A stretch of DNA of 44,244 nucleotides from JBCBSS01 sp039819065 (GCA_039819065.1 JBCBSS010000052.1:1-44244), one strand, 5' to 3'. Positions 25,522-33,948 are shown, numbered from the stretch's first letter. The notes: generated by a model from the sequence alone, not told the origin. Made by a program: numbers and translations.

Positions 25522-25980
25522 TTACGCTGTAGTTTTCGGCTTGAATAGAAAACTGATAGGCAAAGAAATAAGCCAGATGATAATAAAGCCTCCGGTAACG
25601 TAGATGAGATAGCCGAAATTATCGTAGTTGAAGTTTTCTCCGCTATTGTACAAGGTGATAAACTGCATGCATACAATGAAAAATAAATTCAATACAGCGC
25701 CGAAGCTAAGTACCCATTTTATCAATGTTGGGGCATAACGGTACTTTCTATTGGCTCTGTTATTTAATGATCTGTAAATAGAATAGAGCACAAAGTTGCT
25801 GAAAGCGGTAAGCGCCAGTGTTACATAAAACAAAGTGTCTCTCGATACCACCAGACTGTCTACCCTATCCTCTCGGGTGAGTATATTCACCATTTCCGGA
25901 ATGGATGCGTAAACATATAATAAGCTGGCAAACGTAGCCAGTACAGTAACAAACCAAAAGGCCTTGATCAACCTTGCCAT
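25522..25980 (-). CDS. Small four-helix inner-membrane protein
   Basis: 152 residues with four hydrophobic segments (about 5-28, 47-68, 84-108 and 124-146), separated by short polar loops. There is a basic loop NNRANRKYRYAP after helix 2 and a basic C-terminus KPKTTA. No catalytic or binding motif is visible and I do not recognise a named family. It is transcribed in the direction of parE with a gap of about 170 bases. Confidence 0.7.
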   Translation of the reverse strand: MARLIKAFWFVTVLATFASLLYVYASIPEMVNILTREDRVDSLVVSRDTLFYVTLALTAFSNFVLYSIYRSLNNRANRKYRYAPTLIKWVLSFGAVLNLFFIVCMQFITLYNSGENFNYDNFGYLIYVTGGFIIIWLISLPISFLFKPKTTA

Positions 25981-26089
25981 ATCTCAGATTTTGGGACGAA
26001 GTTATTATTTTTATGCTTGAATAAACAAGCGAAAAAGACCAGAGTTCGTTTTGTGTGTTATATACATAAAGCCTTTACTAAACTTCTAT

Positions 26090-26503
26090 ATGAGTAATAT
26101 GATTAAGTTGCAACGGTACCTATTTATTCTAATGGCTACTAGCCTCACACTAAGTTGTTCAAAGCCAGTGGATATAGATGGATTTGACGAGACCGTCTGG
26201 AAGAATGATAAAATGGGTTGTGCCAGTGAAAGGGTTGAATTACTCAACAGCCTTATGAATGAGCGTGAAAAGATCAAAGGCTTGAATACCTCTGAAATAG
26301 TCAAGGTGTTAGGAAAACCGGACATCCATGACCTGTCCAAAAGAAACCAAAAATACTTTGTTTATAATGTCACTCCAGGGCCGAAATGCGAGCGTTATAC
26401 AGAAGGTGCCAGTTCCACTACGCTTAAAGTAAGGTTTAATGCGGTAGGCTTGGCTTATGAAGTTCTGGTGGACAAACCTATTGCTTCTCAATCTGCACGT
26501 TAA
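26090..26503 (+). CDS. Small lipoprotein, SmpA/BamE-like fold possible
   Basis: From ATG at 26090 the protein is 137 residues with a signal ending in SLTLSC, so it is a lipoprotein. A TTG at 26051 would only lengthen the n-region, and a second ATG at 26099 is equally usable. The mature part contains LNTSEIVKVLGKPDIHDLSK and YFVYNVTPGPKCERY, the pattern of a helix, a GxPD turn and paired strands seen in SmpA/BamE-type domains. Its 3' end overlaps the convergent YkgJ-family gene by 26 bases. The role is unknown. Confidence 0.6.
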   Translation: MSNMIKLQRYLFILMATSLTLSCSKPVDIDGFDETVWKNDKMGCASERVELLNSLMNEREKIKGLNTSEIVKVLGKPDIHDLSKRNQKYFVYNVTPGPKCERYTEGASSTTLKVRFNAVGLAYEVLVDKPIASQSAR

Positions 26504-26972
26504 TACGTTCTACGATTTGAAGCACAGCAGGGCATACTTCCATGTTCTTCTGTGTTAGCTTCAGGATTTGATACATCCGCTTTCGATTGGTATGGGGATA
26601 TTCACGACACGCTCTTGGTCGATCCTCATAAACAATACATTTGTTATCATGCCCCAAGAAAGGACAAGGAGCATGGTTAAGCACATAGTCACCCTCTTTA
26701 TCAACATGCAAGTACATGTCAATAAACTGCTTCTCTTTCATTTTTAATGCTTTGCTCAACCGCTGTATATCAATATCATAGAATATCGGACTGGTAGTCT
26801 TACAACAATTGGCACATTGCAGGCAGTCGGTTTCCTGAAACACTTCTTCGTGGTGAGTATGAAACCATTGATCAAGTTGTTTTTGGGGCTTTCTCTTCAG
26901 CGTATTGAATAACTTTTTGTGCTTACTCCGGGCATCTTTACTGCTTTGTTTGAAGGCTTCCAAGTCGATCAT
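26478..26972 (-). CDS. YkgJ-family zinc/iron cysteine-cluster protein
   Basis: A 164-residue cytosolic protein with the YkgJ cluster: CLQCANCCKTTSP near residues 50-60, then CPFLGHDNKCIVYEDRPRACREYPHT, and a final cysteine in MEVCPAVLQ. These conserved cysteines bind a metal ion or Fe-S cluster. The biochemical function of the family is not known. The N-terminal 45 residues are basic and helical. It converges on the small lipoprotein gene with overlapping 3' ends. Confidence 0.85.
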   Translation of the reverse strand: MIDLEAFKQSSKDARSKHKKLFNTLKRKPQKQLDQWFHTHHEEVFQETDCLQCANCCKTTSPIFYDIDIQRLSKALKMKEKQFIDMYLHVDKEGDYVLNHAPCPFLGHDNKCIVYEDRPRACREYPHTNRKRMYQILKLTQKNMEVCPAVLQIVERINVQIEKQ

Positions 26973-27098
26973 ACGCTCATTCCATTTTAGTTGCTAATGC
27001 TTTAAAAGCTTTAATGTTTCGAAATTAATCGCTATATTAAATAACCTACGGGAAATGCGCCTTCTGAAAAAAAACTATAATCATTAAAGACTAAAGCC

Positions 27099-27509
27099 AT
27101 GCAATTCCATCAAAACGAACTATTTCTTTACTATGACCCCGAGACAACCCGGGGCAAGCAAACCAGAGCTTATGCCTGCTCAGTTTGTGGCCACTTGAAT
27201 GATGTCAACTATCAAAAAACCAAATTAACGACCACGCTCTGGAAAGAGCTGGTAAACATGCTGGGTAGAAAACCCAAGGACTTACTGGACAAATCAAACC
27301 CAAAGTATCAACAAAAGGTAGCTGGCAATACATTTACCATGACCGGATGGCTCGAAGTATTGGCTAACAATCCAGATATGCTTAAAGCTCCAATCGCCAT
27401 TTACAATAAAAAGGCAGTGTTTTGCGAAAAGCCAAGTGACATTCTGAGATTGGATGTCAATAGCAAAACTTCATCGAAAGTACCACCACATTTGAAATCT
27501 GTGCACTGA
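27099..27509 (+). CDS. ArsC/Spx-like thioredoxin-fold protein lacking the active-site cysteine
   Basis: A 136-residue protein with the layout of the ArsC family: strand 1 ELFLYYDPETTRGKQTRAYA, a central helix with TLWKELVNMLGRKPKDLLDKSNPKY, and the C-terminal MLKAPIAIYNKKAVFCEKPSDILRL, which resembles the conserved R/N-rich strand of ArsC and Spx. Where ArsC has the nucleophilic Cys of NPxCSxSR, this protein has DPETTRG, so a cysteine-based arsenate or disulfide reductase role is unlikely. A separate CSVC pair follows at about 28-31. It may be a binding or regulatory relative. Identification is by motif layout only. Confidence 0.6.
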   Translation: MQFHQNELFLYYDPETTRGKQTRAYACSVCGHLNDVNYQKTKLTTTLWKELVNMLGRKPKDLLDKSNPKYQQKVAGNTFTMTGWLEVLANNPDMLKAPIAIYNKKAVFCEKPSDILRLDVNSKTSSKVPPHLKSVH

Positions 27510-27655
27510 TAAAATGGGGCTGCACAAAGGGCAGCCTCATCAATTCCTCCCCTCCTCTTAAAGATTCACCCTATTTGGTCACTATCCTTGGCATTTGAAG
27601 GGTAAATGTATTCTTTTGCGACTGTAGAATTTTGATATAAAACAGTCCTCCTTTC

Positions 27656-28546
27656 ATGAAAAACATAGCAGTAATTGGTGCCGGCACCATGGGCAATGGA
27701 ATTGCTCACGTTTTTGCCCAAAAAGATCACAAAGTATCATTGATTGATGTATCAGAAGAAGCGCTCAGTAAAGCACTAGCGACTATCGGAAAAAACCTGG
27801 ATAGGCAAATCAAAAAAGAACTCATCACGGAAGAGGTCAAAACCCAAACCCTTTCCAATATCACTACCATGACTGATATCAAAAGTGGTGTTTCCAATGT
27901 AGACTTGGTAGTAGAAGCAGCTACTGAGAACATTGATCTCAAGCTTAAAATATTCCGTGAGATGGATGAGCATAGTGCAGACAACACTGTTCTGGCCACT
28001 AATACTTCTTCTATCTCGATTACCAAGATCGCTTCTGTTACCAAAAACCCGGACAAGGTTATCGGTATGCACTTTATGAATCCTGTACCAGTCATGAAGT
28101 TGATCGAGGTGATAAGGGGTTATAATACTTCGGATGAGGTTACCAATCAGATCATGGAGCTTTCTAAGTCGTTGGGTAAAGTACCGGTAGAGGTGAACGA
28201 CTACCCTGGATTTATTGCCAATCGCATTTTGATGCCTATGATCAATGAGGCCATCTACTCACTCTATGAAAGTGTAGCAGGTGTAGCAGAGATCGATACT
28301 GTGATGAAGTTAGGTATGGCACATCCTATGGGGCCATTACAACTAGCAGACTTCATAGGTTTGGATGTATGTCTTTCTATCCTCAACGTACTCCATGAGG
28401 GCTTTGGCAACCCTAAGTATGCCCCATGCCCTTTGCTTGTCAATATGGTTGAGGCTGGTCACAAAGGTGTGAAGACCGGCTCTGGCTTCTACAGCTATTC
28501 GCATGGCACCAAAGACTTAGTGGTAGCTGATCAGTTTAAGAAATAG
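27656..28546 (+). CDS. 3-hydroxybutyryl-CoA dehydrogenase
   Basis: A 296-residue short-type 3-hydroxyacyl-CoA dehydrogenase that interconverts 3-hydroxybutyryl-CoA and acetoacetyl-CoA with NAD(P). The Rossmann motif is IGAGTMGNGIAHVFAQ at residues 6-21. VVEAATENIDLKLKIF matches the conserved core, and GMHFMNPVPVMKLIEVI carries the catalytic histidine and glutamate. NDYPGFIANRILMPMINEAI links to the helical C-terminal domain, which ends GVKTGSGFYSYSHG. No thiolase or crotonase is adjacent. A bidirectional terminator follows the gene. Confidence 0.92.
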   Translation: MKNIAVIGAGTMGNGIAHVFAQKDHKVSLIDVSEEALSKALATIGKNLDRQIKKELITEEVKTQTLSNITTMTDIKSGVSNVDLVVEAATENIDLKLKIFREMDEHSADNTVLATNTSSISITKIASVTKNPDKVIGMHFMNPVPVMKLIEVIRGYNTSDEVTNQIMELSKSLGKVPVEVNDYPGFIANRILMPMINEAIYSLYESVAGVAEIDTVMKLGMAHPMGPLQLADFIGLDVCLSILNVLHEGFGNPKYAPCPLLVNMVEAGHKGVKTGSGFYSYSHGTKDLVVADQFKK

Positions 28547-28579
28547 GCTGGGTTCGTTAGAATCGAAAAAATGATATAA

Positions 28580-28609
28580 AAAAAGAGGCTGAATTTTCAG
28601 CCTCTTTTT
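28580..28609. terminator. Bidirectional Rho-independent terminator
   Basis: GAGGCTGA and TCAGCCTC pair around an ATTT loop, flanked by an A-run on the left and a T-run on the right. It works for the dehydrogenase on the plus strand and for the convergent TPR lipoprotein on the minus strand. Confidence 0.92.
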
Positions 28610-28648
28610 TTTATATCAACTTGCCGTGCCCTTAATAGGCATCACGCA

Positions 28649-29248
28649 CTATTTGCAGTACTTTTTGATCACATCTTCTGCTTCTTCCAAGCCAAGGCGT
28701 CTAGCTGAAGAAAAGTCTTGACAAGCGCTTCTCTTTTGCTTTTTGAATATTTTGAGTGATCCTCTAGCCATATAAGCCTCGGCTAAATTATCATTGATAC
28801 TAAGGGCAGAATTGTAATCATCCAAAGCATCATCAAGGTTACCTAACTTCTGATTGGCCTTACCTCTTAGGTAAAGTGCGTTCGGATTGTTCTTATCGTA
28901 TTTAATGGCCAGATCGAAGTTGTAATGTGCATTTTCATAATCAGACTTACGATAGTAGAAGTCCTTGCCAACGCTTATATAAGCGCTCGCATTTAAGGGA
29001 TCTTTTTTCAGCACGGTATTAAAATCGACCAGTGCCTTTTCATACTGCTGCAACTCTTCGTACGCCCTACCACGATTGTAGATGGTCTTAAGGTCAGCAG
29101 GGTTAAGCTTCAAATATTCGGTATAGGCATCAACTGCCTGTTGGTATTCTCCCTTGCGCAAATGCTGATCACCTATGCTGGATTCTTCTCCTCCACAAGA
29201 TATCAAGAGGGTGATCGATAATAATGTTAAGATTGCTTTTGTCTTCAT
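28649..29248 (-). CDS. TPR lipoprotein
   Basis: 199 residues with an SPII signal (LSITLLISC, Cys18). Four to five TPR units follow: GEYQQAVDAYTEYLKLNPADL, EQYEKALVDFNTVLKKDPLNA, DYENAHYNFDLAIKYDKNNP and GNLDDALDDYNSALSINDNL. It ends with a cysteine-containing SACQDFSSARRLG segment seen in many Bacteroidota TPR lipoproteins. It is a periplasm- or surface-facing protein interaction module; no partner is indicated by its neighbours. Confidence 0.8.
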   Translation of the reverse strand: MKTKAILTLLSITLLISCGGEESSIGDQHLRKGEYQQAVDAYTEYLKLNPADLKTIYNRGRAYEELQQYEKALVDFNTVLKKDPLNASAYISVGKDFYYRKSDYENAHYNFDLAIKYDKNNPNALYLRGKANQKLGNLDDALDDYNSALSINDNLAEAYMARGSLKIFKKQKRSACQDFSSARRLGLEEAEDVIKKYCK

Positions 29249-29267
29249 CAGTTATGTTTGACCACTG

Positions 29268-29300
29268 TAAATAAAAATAGTGACAACACTTAGTTGTCAC
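29268..29300 (-). terminator. Terminator of the alpha/beta hydrolase gene
   Basis: On the minus strand GTGACAAC and GTTGTCAC pair around a 5-base loop, followed by TATTTTTATTT. It begins 32 bases after the hydrolase stop. Confidence 0.75.
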
Positions 29301-29331
29301 TTAATGGCCGCAAAGGTATATAAATTTTGTC

Positions 29332-30078
29332 TTAGACAGACTCAAGAAATGCTGTCACAGCATCCCAGTAATGTTTTGAGTCTGAAAACTTCTCCCACAA
29401 AGCCCTTGAACCGTGATTCCCTGCACTACTGGGCAGAAAATAGTGTTTTTGACCTTCGGGTATAGCTTCGTATATCTTCCACCAACTGCCCTTTTCATTT
29501 TTAGCCGATGTAATAAACACTGGCTTAGTAATGTTTTTAGCGCTTTGCGTGACGAAATCTTTTGGTTTCCCTTGCCCTGAGAAATACTCACCGGGTGCAA
29601 AAGCCAAAGCAGCATCAATGGCATCAGGCATATCCCCGGCCAGCTTCAACACCAATGCAGAAGAATAAGAGCTGCCCCAAATGATCAGTTTACTTTCAGA
29701 CAGGTTACTCTTGGCATATTCTATTGAGGCAATCATGTCTGGTATAGCATCGACGTACGACGTCTGTTTCAGCGCTTTCTGGGCGTTAACCTTCGTTTCA
29801 TTCTTCACACCGTTCACTGTACCACCGGAGCGTTGGTCTACCGCCATACAGTTATAGCCCATGGCGTTAAGTTTGGGAGCAATCTCTTGGTATTCCCCCC
29901 TACTCCAGTTAGCCTGATGAAACAATACAATGAAAGGGGCCGTTTTCGGATGGGCCATGTAGAGATCAGCGACCACCTCAAGGCCATCTTTCGATTTAAA
30001 TTTGATTTTCTCCTTGGCCATGGCACCACTGGTTATTAGCACTAGACCTATGAGCAATAATTTATTTAAGGATTTCAT
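29332..30078 (-). CDS. Exported alpha/beta hydrolase with atypical nucleophile elbow
   Basis: 248 residues with a signal peptide (MKSLNKLLLIGLVLITSGAMA). The alpha/beta hydrolase fold is clear: VLFHQANWSRGEY (oxyanion loop), YNCMAVDQRSGG, and LIIWGSSYSSALVLKLA at the nucleophile elbow, with Ser137. The catalytic histidine is probably in SAGNHGSRALW (His222). The elbow is G-S-S-Y-S rather than the usual GxSxG, as in some dienelactone-hydrolase-like proteins. The acid residue is not obvious: FITSAKNEKGS lacks the usual aspartate. Substrate unknown; an esterase or peptidase role is inferred. Confidence 0.75.
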   Translation of the reverse strand: MKSLNKLLLIGLVLITSGAMAKEKIKFKSKDGLEVVADLYMAHPKTAPFIVLFHQANWSRGEYQEIAPKLNAMGYNCMAVDQRSGGTVNGVKNETKVNAQKALKQTSYVDAIPDMIASIEYAKSNLSESKLIIWGSSYSSALVLKLAGDMPDAIDAALAFAPGEYFSGQGKPKDFVTQSAKNITKPVFITSAKNEKGSWWKIYEAIPEGQKHYFLPSSAGNHGSRALWEKFSDSKHYWDAVTAFLESV

Positions 30079-30119
30079 TAGAATGGTTATGGTTCTATTT
30101 GATCAACGTTTACACGTAA

Positions 30120-30944
30120 TTATCGTTTCTTCTTGGCCAGATTTACTTCGTTCTTCAATCCGCTGTAGCCAGTTAATTCTACCCCAGCACTGCCAATGAA
30201 CATCTCAGCTTTTAATTTGACTGGTACACGATTCTCATCGTCAGTAAGCCAGGTAGTGATAGAATTCTCTCCGTCAAACAGTTTATTGTCCGGCATTATT
30301 GGCACCAGCTTTACAGTATTGAACTTACCTGCCTTGGTCTTGATCACTTCTTTGCCTTTGTAGATAATCTGCATATCGTAGAAGGTATCTTCAAAGAAAC
30401 CTTGTACCGCTACCGTATCACCCAGAGCGAGGCCGGAAAAATTAACAGTTCTGAGATATAGGAATCCACTGATCAAATCACGGATATCCTTTGGCGCCGA
30501 GTAGTACATCGGTTCTTTGAATTTGCCTGTCTTTTGGTTTTTCACCTTTGCCTCGATCATATTGGTTTTATGATCAAAGCGCACCACTTCGTCTTTTTTG
30601 TACTTGCCTTCCCGAATCTTTCGATAGGCAATATGCGGTACTATCGCAGCGGTATCCACGTAAGCACCCCATTGATCATCTATATCAGCCACCCAATCCA
30701 CAACACCTACTGTTTTACCATAGATGTCCACTTTGTAGCAATTGCGGTAATTGATGTTGTAGAGGTCGTCACTCACTTTCATTTTGGCTTTACCGATGGT
30801 AAAGAAGCCAAAATTCAATTTGTAATTCAGTACCTCCCCTCTGCCAAAACTGTTATGGTCAATTTGCCCATAGTGTACTTCATCGCTTACAATGAAAGCA
30901 GATAGGCAAAGAAATAGTGTTCCAAATCCTAATAGACGTTTCAT
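30120..30944 (-). CDS. DUF3108 protein
   Basis: 274 residues with a signal peptide (LLGFGTLFLCLSAFIVS). The body matches DUF3108: FGRGEVLNYKLNFGFFTIGKAKMKV, YKVDIYGKTVGVVDWVADIDDQWGAYVDTAAIVP, VVRFDHKTNMIEAK and TTWLTDDENRVPVKLKAEMFIGSAG. It is a beta-rich, probably periplasmic protein. The function is not established; related folds (LolA/LppX-like) bind lipids. It lies 41 bases upstream of the hydrolase on the same strand, so they may be co-transcribed. Confidence 0.8.
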   Translation of the reverse strand: MKRLLGFGTLFLCLSAFIVSDEVHYGQIDHNSFGRGEVLNYKLNFGFFTIGKAKMKVSDDLYNINYRNCYKVDIYGKTVGVVDWVADIDDQWGAYVDTAAIVPHIAYRKIREGKYKKDEVVRFDHKTNMIEAKVKNQKTGKFKEPMYYSAPKDIRDLISGFLYLRTVNFSGLALGDTVAVQGFFEDTFYDMQIIYKGKEVIKTKAGKFNTVKLVPIMPDNKLFDGENSITTWLTDDENRVPVKLKAEMFIGSAGVELTGYSGLKNEVNLAKKKR

Positions 30945-30997
30945 GGTGGTAAGTTTTTGTACTCACAAAAACAAAACAAAGGTGATGCCAAAACGTA

Positions 30998-31810
30998 CTA
31001 AACCGCTACATCATTGTCCCTTAGCGCATCATTTAAGGAAGTTTTTTTATCTGTGCTCTCTTTTCGCTTACCAATGATCAAAGCGCACGAAACATTGTAA
31101 GTACCGGCAGGGAATTCCTTAGAGTAAGAACCAGGTATCACAACCGAGCGATCAGGCACATATCCGCGCATTTCTACTGGCTCACTTCCTGTTACATCAA
31201 TGATCTTTGTACTTTGAGTAAGTACTACATTCGCACCCAATACAGCTTCCTTACCTACTCTCACACCTTCCACTACGATTGAGCGAGAACCTAGAAAGGC
31301 ATTATCCTCGATTACTACCGGAGCGGCCTGAATTGGTTCTAAAACACCACCGATACCAACGCCACCGCTCAAGTGTACATTCTTTCCAATTTGCGCACAG
31401 CTACCGACAGTAGCCCATGTATCTACCATAGTACCACCATCTACATAGGCACCGATATTAACATATGATGGCATCATGATTACACCTGAGCTTACATAAG
31501 CACCGTATCTGGCTATGGCATGAGGAACCACACGAACACCCAATTCTTTATAGTTCTTTTTCAGGGCAATCTTATCGTGGAATTCGAAAGGGCCGACCTC
31601 TATGGTTTCCATTTTTTGGATAGGGAAATAAAGAATCACCGCTTTTTTGATCCACTCATTAACCAACCATTCGTCGCCATTTGGCTCAGCTACTCTTAGC
31701 TCTCCACTATCAAGGCCTCTGATCACTGATCGTACTGCATCTTGAGTTGATGTATCTTGTAAAAGGCTTCGGTCATCCCATGCCTTCTCTATGATAGACT
31801 TTAATTCCAT
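30998..31810 (-). CDS. dapD: 2,3,4,5-tetrahydropyridine-2,6-dicarboxylate N-succinyltransferase
   Basis: A 270-residue left-handed beta-helix enzyme of the succinylase branch of lysine/diaminopimelate synthesis. It transfers succinyl from succinyl-CoA to tetrahydrodipicolinate. Evidence: the N-terminal ELKSIIEKAWDDRSLL and VIRGLDSGELRVAEP, and the hexapeptide coil VIMMPSYVNIGAYVDGGTMVDTWATVGSCAQIG with the downstream GVGIGGVLEP. It is divergent from the glycosyltransferase gene with a 26-base gap. Confidence 0.95.
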   Translation of the reverse strand: MELKSIIEKAWDDRSLLQDTSTQDAVRSVIRGLDSGELRVAEPNGDEWLVNEWIKKAVILYFPIQKMETIEVGPFEFHDKIALKKNYKELGVRVVPHAIARYGAYVSSGVIMMPSYVNIGAYVDGGTMVDTWATVGSCAQIGKNVHLSGGVGIGGVLEPIQAAPVVIEDNAFLGSRSIVVEGVRVGKEAVLGANVVLTQSTKIIDVTGSEPVEMRGYVPDRSVVIPGSYSKEFPAGTYNVSCALIIGKRKESTDKKTSLNDALRDNDVAV

Positions 31811-31836
31811 AGAAGTTTTTAAGTTTTGATTATGTA

Positions 31837-32973
31837 ATGAATTATTTTCGGACCATGTCCATGCGTCGCATAGTTATAGCCTCTATTCTTAAGCCGGTTA
31901 ATGACACACGTGCTTTTGAAAAACTCGGTGCTTCGTTGAGCAAAACAAATAAATATGAGGTTAATATAATCGGCTTCGCTACAAAAAAACTTCCTAACTA
32001 CCCGAACGTCAGGTTCCATACAGATTACCATTTTAACCGCTTGAGTTGGCAAAGGTTATTTGCGGGTCTCAAGTTTTTGAAACGGTTACGTTCCCTACGT
32101 CCTAGCTATATCGTAATTACTACCCACGAGCTTATTATTCCGGCTCTTTTCTACAAGCTTTTCCATAGTACTATTCTAATATATGACATCCAGGAAAACT
32201 ACGTTCAAAACATCCTACATACCTCTGCATTTCCCAGCATTATCCGGCCGATTTTAGCGAGCTGGGTCTCCATTAAAGAGCGTGTGTCCAGAAGATTCAT
32301 AGACCATTTTTTACTAGCAGAAAGGTGCTATGAAAAGGAGTTGAAGTTTACTCGCAAGAAAGCTACAGTACTCGAAAACTATTACCAACCACCTACTTCA
32401 GGAATGATGTCAACCCCTCCTAAGGTGGTGAAAGGTGAGCCGATTAAACTGATTTTCTCAGGTACACTTGCAGAAGAAACTGGTGTATTCCGGGCGTGTG
32501 ACCTGATGAACAACCTACAGCAAATTGATCCTAATGTTACCTTGACCATCATTGGTTATTGTAATAAATCAGAGGTTCTAGAAAGGTTGCAACAACTCGC
32601 AAACAGCTCAAACCATATCGAACTAATTGGTGGAAATGAACTGGTTCCGCATGATCAAATAGTGAATCATTTAGTGCAGGCTCATTTCGGTATCATTTCC
32701 TATTTACCTTCACAAAACACAAAAGATAGAACACCCACAAAGCTATTCGAATACCTTTCAATTGGGCTACCCATACTACTAACGGAACACGCTCCATGGG
32801 CTGAAATATGCGCTCCTTATCAGGCCAGCATTAACATCGATTTCGAAACATACAGTGCTCGAAATGTACTTGAACAGATGTATGCAGAGCATTTCTATCC
32901 AAACGGTCCGAGCTCGCATTTTCTATGGAAAAATATTGAAAGGCAATTGTTAAATATTATCCAATCTCTCTGA
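31837..32973 (+). CDS. Glycosyltransferase, GT4-like fold
   Basis: A cytosolic GT-B glycosyltransferase of about 370-378 residues. The N-terminal domain begins RRIVIASILKPVNDTRAFEKLG and carries the acceptor-side loop. The C-terminal domain has LIFSGTLAEETGVFRA, TLTIIGYC and ILLTEHAPW, and the donor-side segment DRTPTKLFEYLSIGLPILL, in which the glutamate binds the nucleotide sugar. Three in-frame ATGs (31837, 31855 and 31861) are possible starts; the last two place the first strand closest to the terminus. No polysaccharide cluster surrounds it, so the acceptor is unknown. Confidence 0.8.
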   Translation: MNYFRTMSMRRIVIASILKPVNDTRAFEKLGASLSKTNKYEVNIIGFATKKLPNYPNVRFHTDYHFNRLSWQRLFAGLKFLKRLRSLRPSYIVITTHELIIPALFYKLFHSTILIYDIQENYVQNILHTSAFPSIIRPILASWVSIKERVSRRFIDHFLLAERCYEKELKFTRKKATVLENYYQPPTSGMMSTPPKVVKGEPIKLIFSGTLAEETGVFRACDLMNNLQQIDPNVTLTIIGYCNKSEVLERLQQLANSSNHIELIGGNELVPHDQIVNHLVQAHFGIISYLPSQNTKDRTPTKLFEYLSIGLPILLTEHAPWAEICAPYQASINIDFETYSARNVLEQMYAEHFYPNGPSSHFLWKNIERQLLNIIQSL

Positions 32974-33136
32974 GGCATTTAATGCTAATAATCAGATAGT
33001 TACATACCCCCTTCTTAATCAAAATATCAATATTAAAACTAGGCACCAAAGCACTTAGATTTTACACATTTTCATCCCTAGCTGTGCAGAGTACTACTTA
33101 CCTGTCCATTTCATAGTCCAAAACCTAACGCGTTAA

Positions 33137-33158
33137 TTTTTAGGCTTGCCTAAAAATC
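33137..33158. promoter_or_regulatory. DtxR/MntR-type operator palindrome (distal)
   Basis: A perfect inverted repeat with arms ATTTTTAGGC and GCCTAAAAAT separated by TT. The TTAGGC..GCCTAA core matches the operators of the DtxR family. It lies 133-154 bases before the regulator start. Binding is inferred. Confidence 0.65.
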
Positions 33159-33226
33159 ACCAAATCATTGATAAAACCAAGCCATAATACAGCTTAAACA
33201 GCTTTTTGATGAAATTTTAAATTATG

Positions 33227-33254
33227 TCTAAAAAATATTTTAGATTAATCTAAA
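33227..33254. promoter_or_regulatory. Overlapping DtxR-type operator palindromes (proximal)
   Basis: Three copies of the half-site TCTAAA/TTTAGA, at 33227-33232, 33239-33244 and 33249-33254, make two overlapping palindromes. The second, TTTAGATTAATCTAAA (33239-33254), is a perfect 16-bp palindrome. The cluster ends five bases before a promoter element, so a bound repressor would block RNA polymerase. Confidence 0.6.
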
Positions 33255-33259
33255 TTTTG

Positions 33260-33267
33260 TATTTTTG
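33260..33267 (+). promoter_or_regulatory. Bacteroidota -7 promoter element
   Basis: TATTTTTG matches the TAnnTTTG -7 consensus of Bacteroidota primary sigma factors. The -33 region falls inside the proximal operator cluster. The transcription start would be near 33274, leaving a leader of about 15-20 bases. Confidence 0.5.
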
Positions 33268-33290
33268 TATCTTGAGCATCAATAATATCT

Positions 33291-33947
33291 ATGCTAAGCC
33301 TTGCGGAAGAAAATTATTTAAAAACCATCTATCACCTTTCTGATGGCGGCCTGAAGGAAGTGAGTACTAATGCTATCGCCGATCATCTCAATACAAAGGC
33401 AGCGTCAGTCACCGACATGATCAAGAAGCTGAATGGCAAAGGCCTCGTTACCTACAAAAAATACAAAGGGGTCAACATATCTGAAGACGGAAAACCCAAG
33501 GCGCTGATAGTGATACGAAAGCATCGGTTGTGGGAGGTCTTTCTGGTAGAGAAGTTGAAGTTCCATTGGGATGAGGTACACGAGGTAGCCGAACAGCTTG
33601 AACACATCAGCTCTCCCCTATTGATCAAGCGCCTGGATGAATTTCTCGGCTATCCCAAGTTTGATCCTCATGGCGACCCTATCCCAGATGAGAATGGGGA
33701 ATTCAAATTCAAACCTCAGGTGCCATTGAGTGAAACTGACATTAACGGTATGGGCATACTAGTGGCGGTTAAAGACACTTCTTCCCCATTCTTAAAATAC
33801 CTTGATAAGATAGGCATCTACATTGGCGCCAAACTAAAGGTACAAGACAAGGTAGAGTTTGATGGCTCGCATGAAGTACTGATCGATGGTAAAAAAACCG
33901 TTTTCATTTCGAGAGAGGTCTCGGAAAACCTACTAATCACAGAATAA
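33291..33947 (+). CDS. DtxR/MntR-family metal-dependent transcriptional repressor
   Basis: 218 residues in three domains: winged HTH (LAEENYLKTIYHL, then STNAIADHLNTKAASVTDMIKKL), dimerisation domain, and a C-terminal FeoA-like SH3 domain (about 150-215). The metal residues occur at DtxR spacing: His78, Glu82, His97, Glu101, Glu104 and His105. Position 101 is Glu, as in MntR, instead of the Cys102 of DtxR, which favours manganese over iron. The helix-1 methionine of DtxR is replaced by asparagine. It is the first gene of the uptake operon, one base ahead of the binding protein, and lies behind palindromic operators, so it should repress the operon when metal is plentiful. Confidence 0.9.
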   Translation: MLSLAEENYLKTIYHLSDGGLKEVSTNAIADHLNTKAASVTDMIKKLNGKGLVTYKKYKGVNISEDGKPKALIVIRKHRLWEVFLVEKLKFHWDEVHEVAEQLEHISSPLLIKRLDEFLGYPKFDPHGDPIPDENGEFKFKPQVPLSETDINGMGILVAVKDTSSPFLKYLDKIGIYIGAKLKVQDKVEFDGSHEVLIDGKKTVFISREVSENLLITE

Positions 33948-33948
33948 A

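Larger units (their letters stand above)
32974..33290. other. AT-rich regulatory region of the metal-uptake operon
   Basis: About 317 bases without a gene. The left half has no structure I can identify beyond AT-rich sequence. The right half holds one isolated DtxR-type palindrome, a cluster of two overlapping ones and a Bacteroidota-type promoter element, listed separately. Confidence 0.6.

Noticed and set aside
29355..29624. Second minus-strand frame overlapping the hydrolase gene
   Set aside because: It lies wholly within the hydrolase in another frame and lacks family features.
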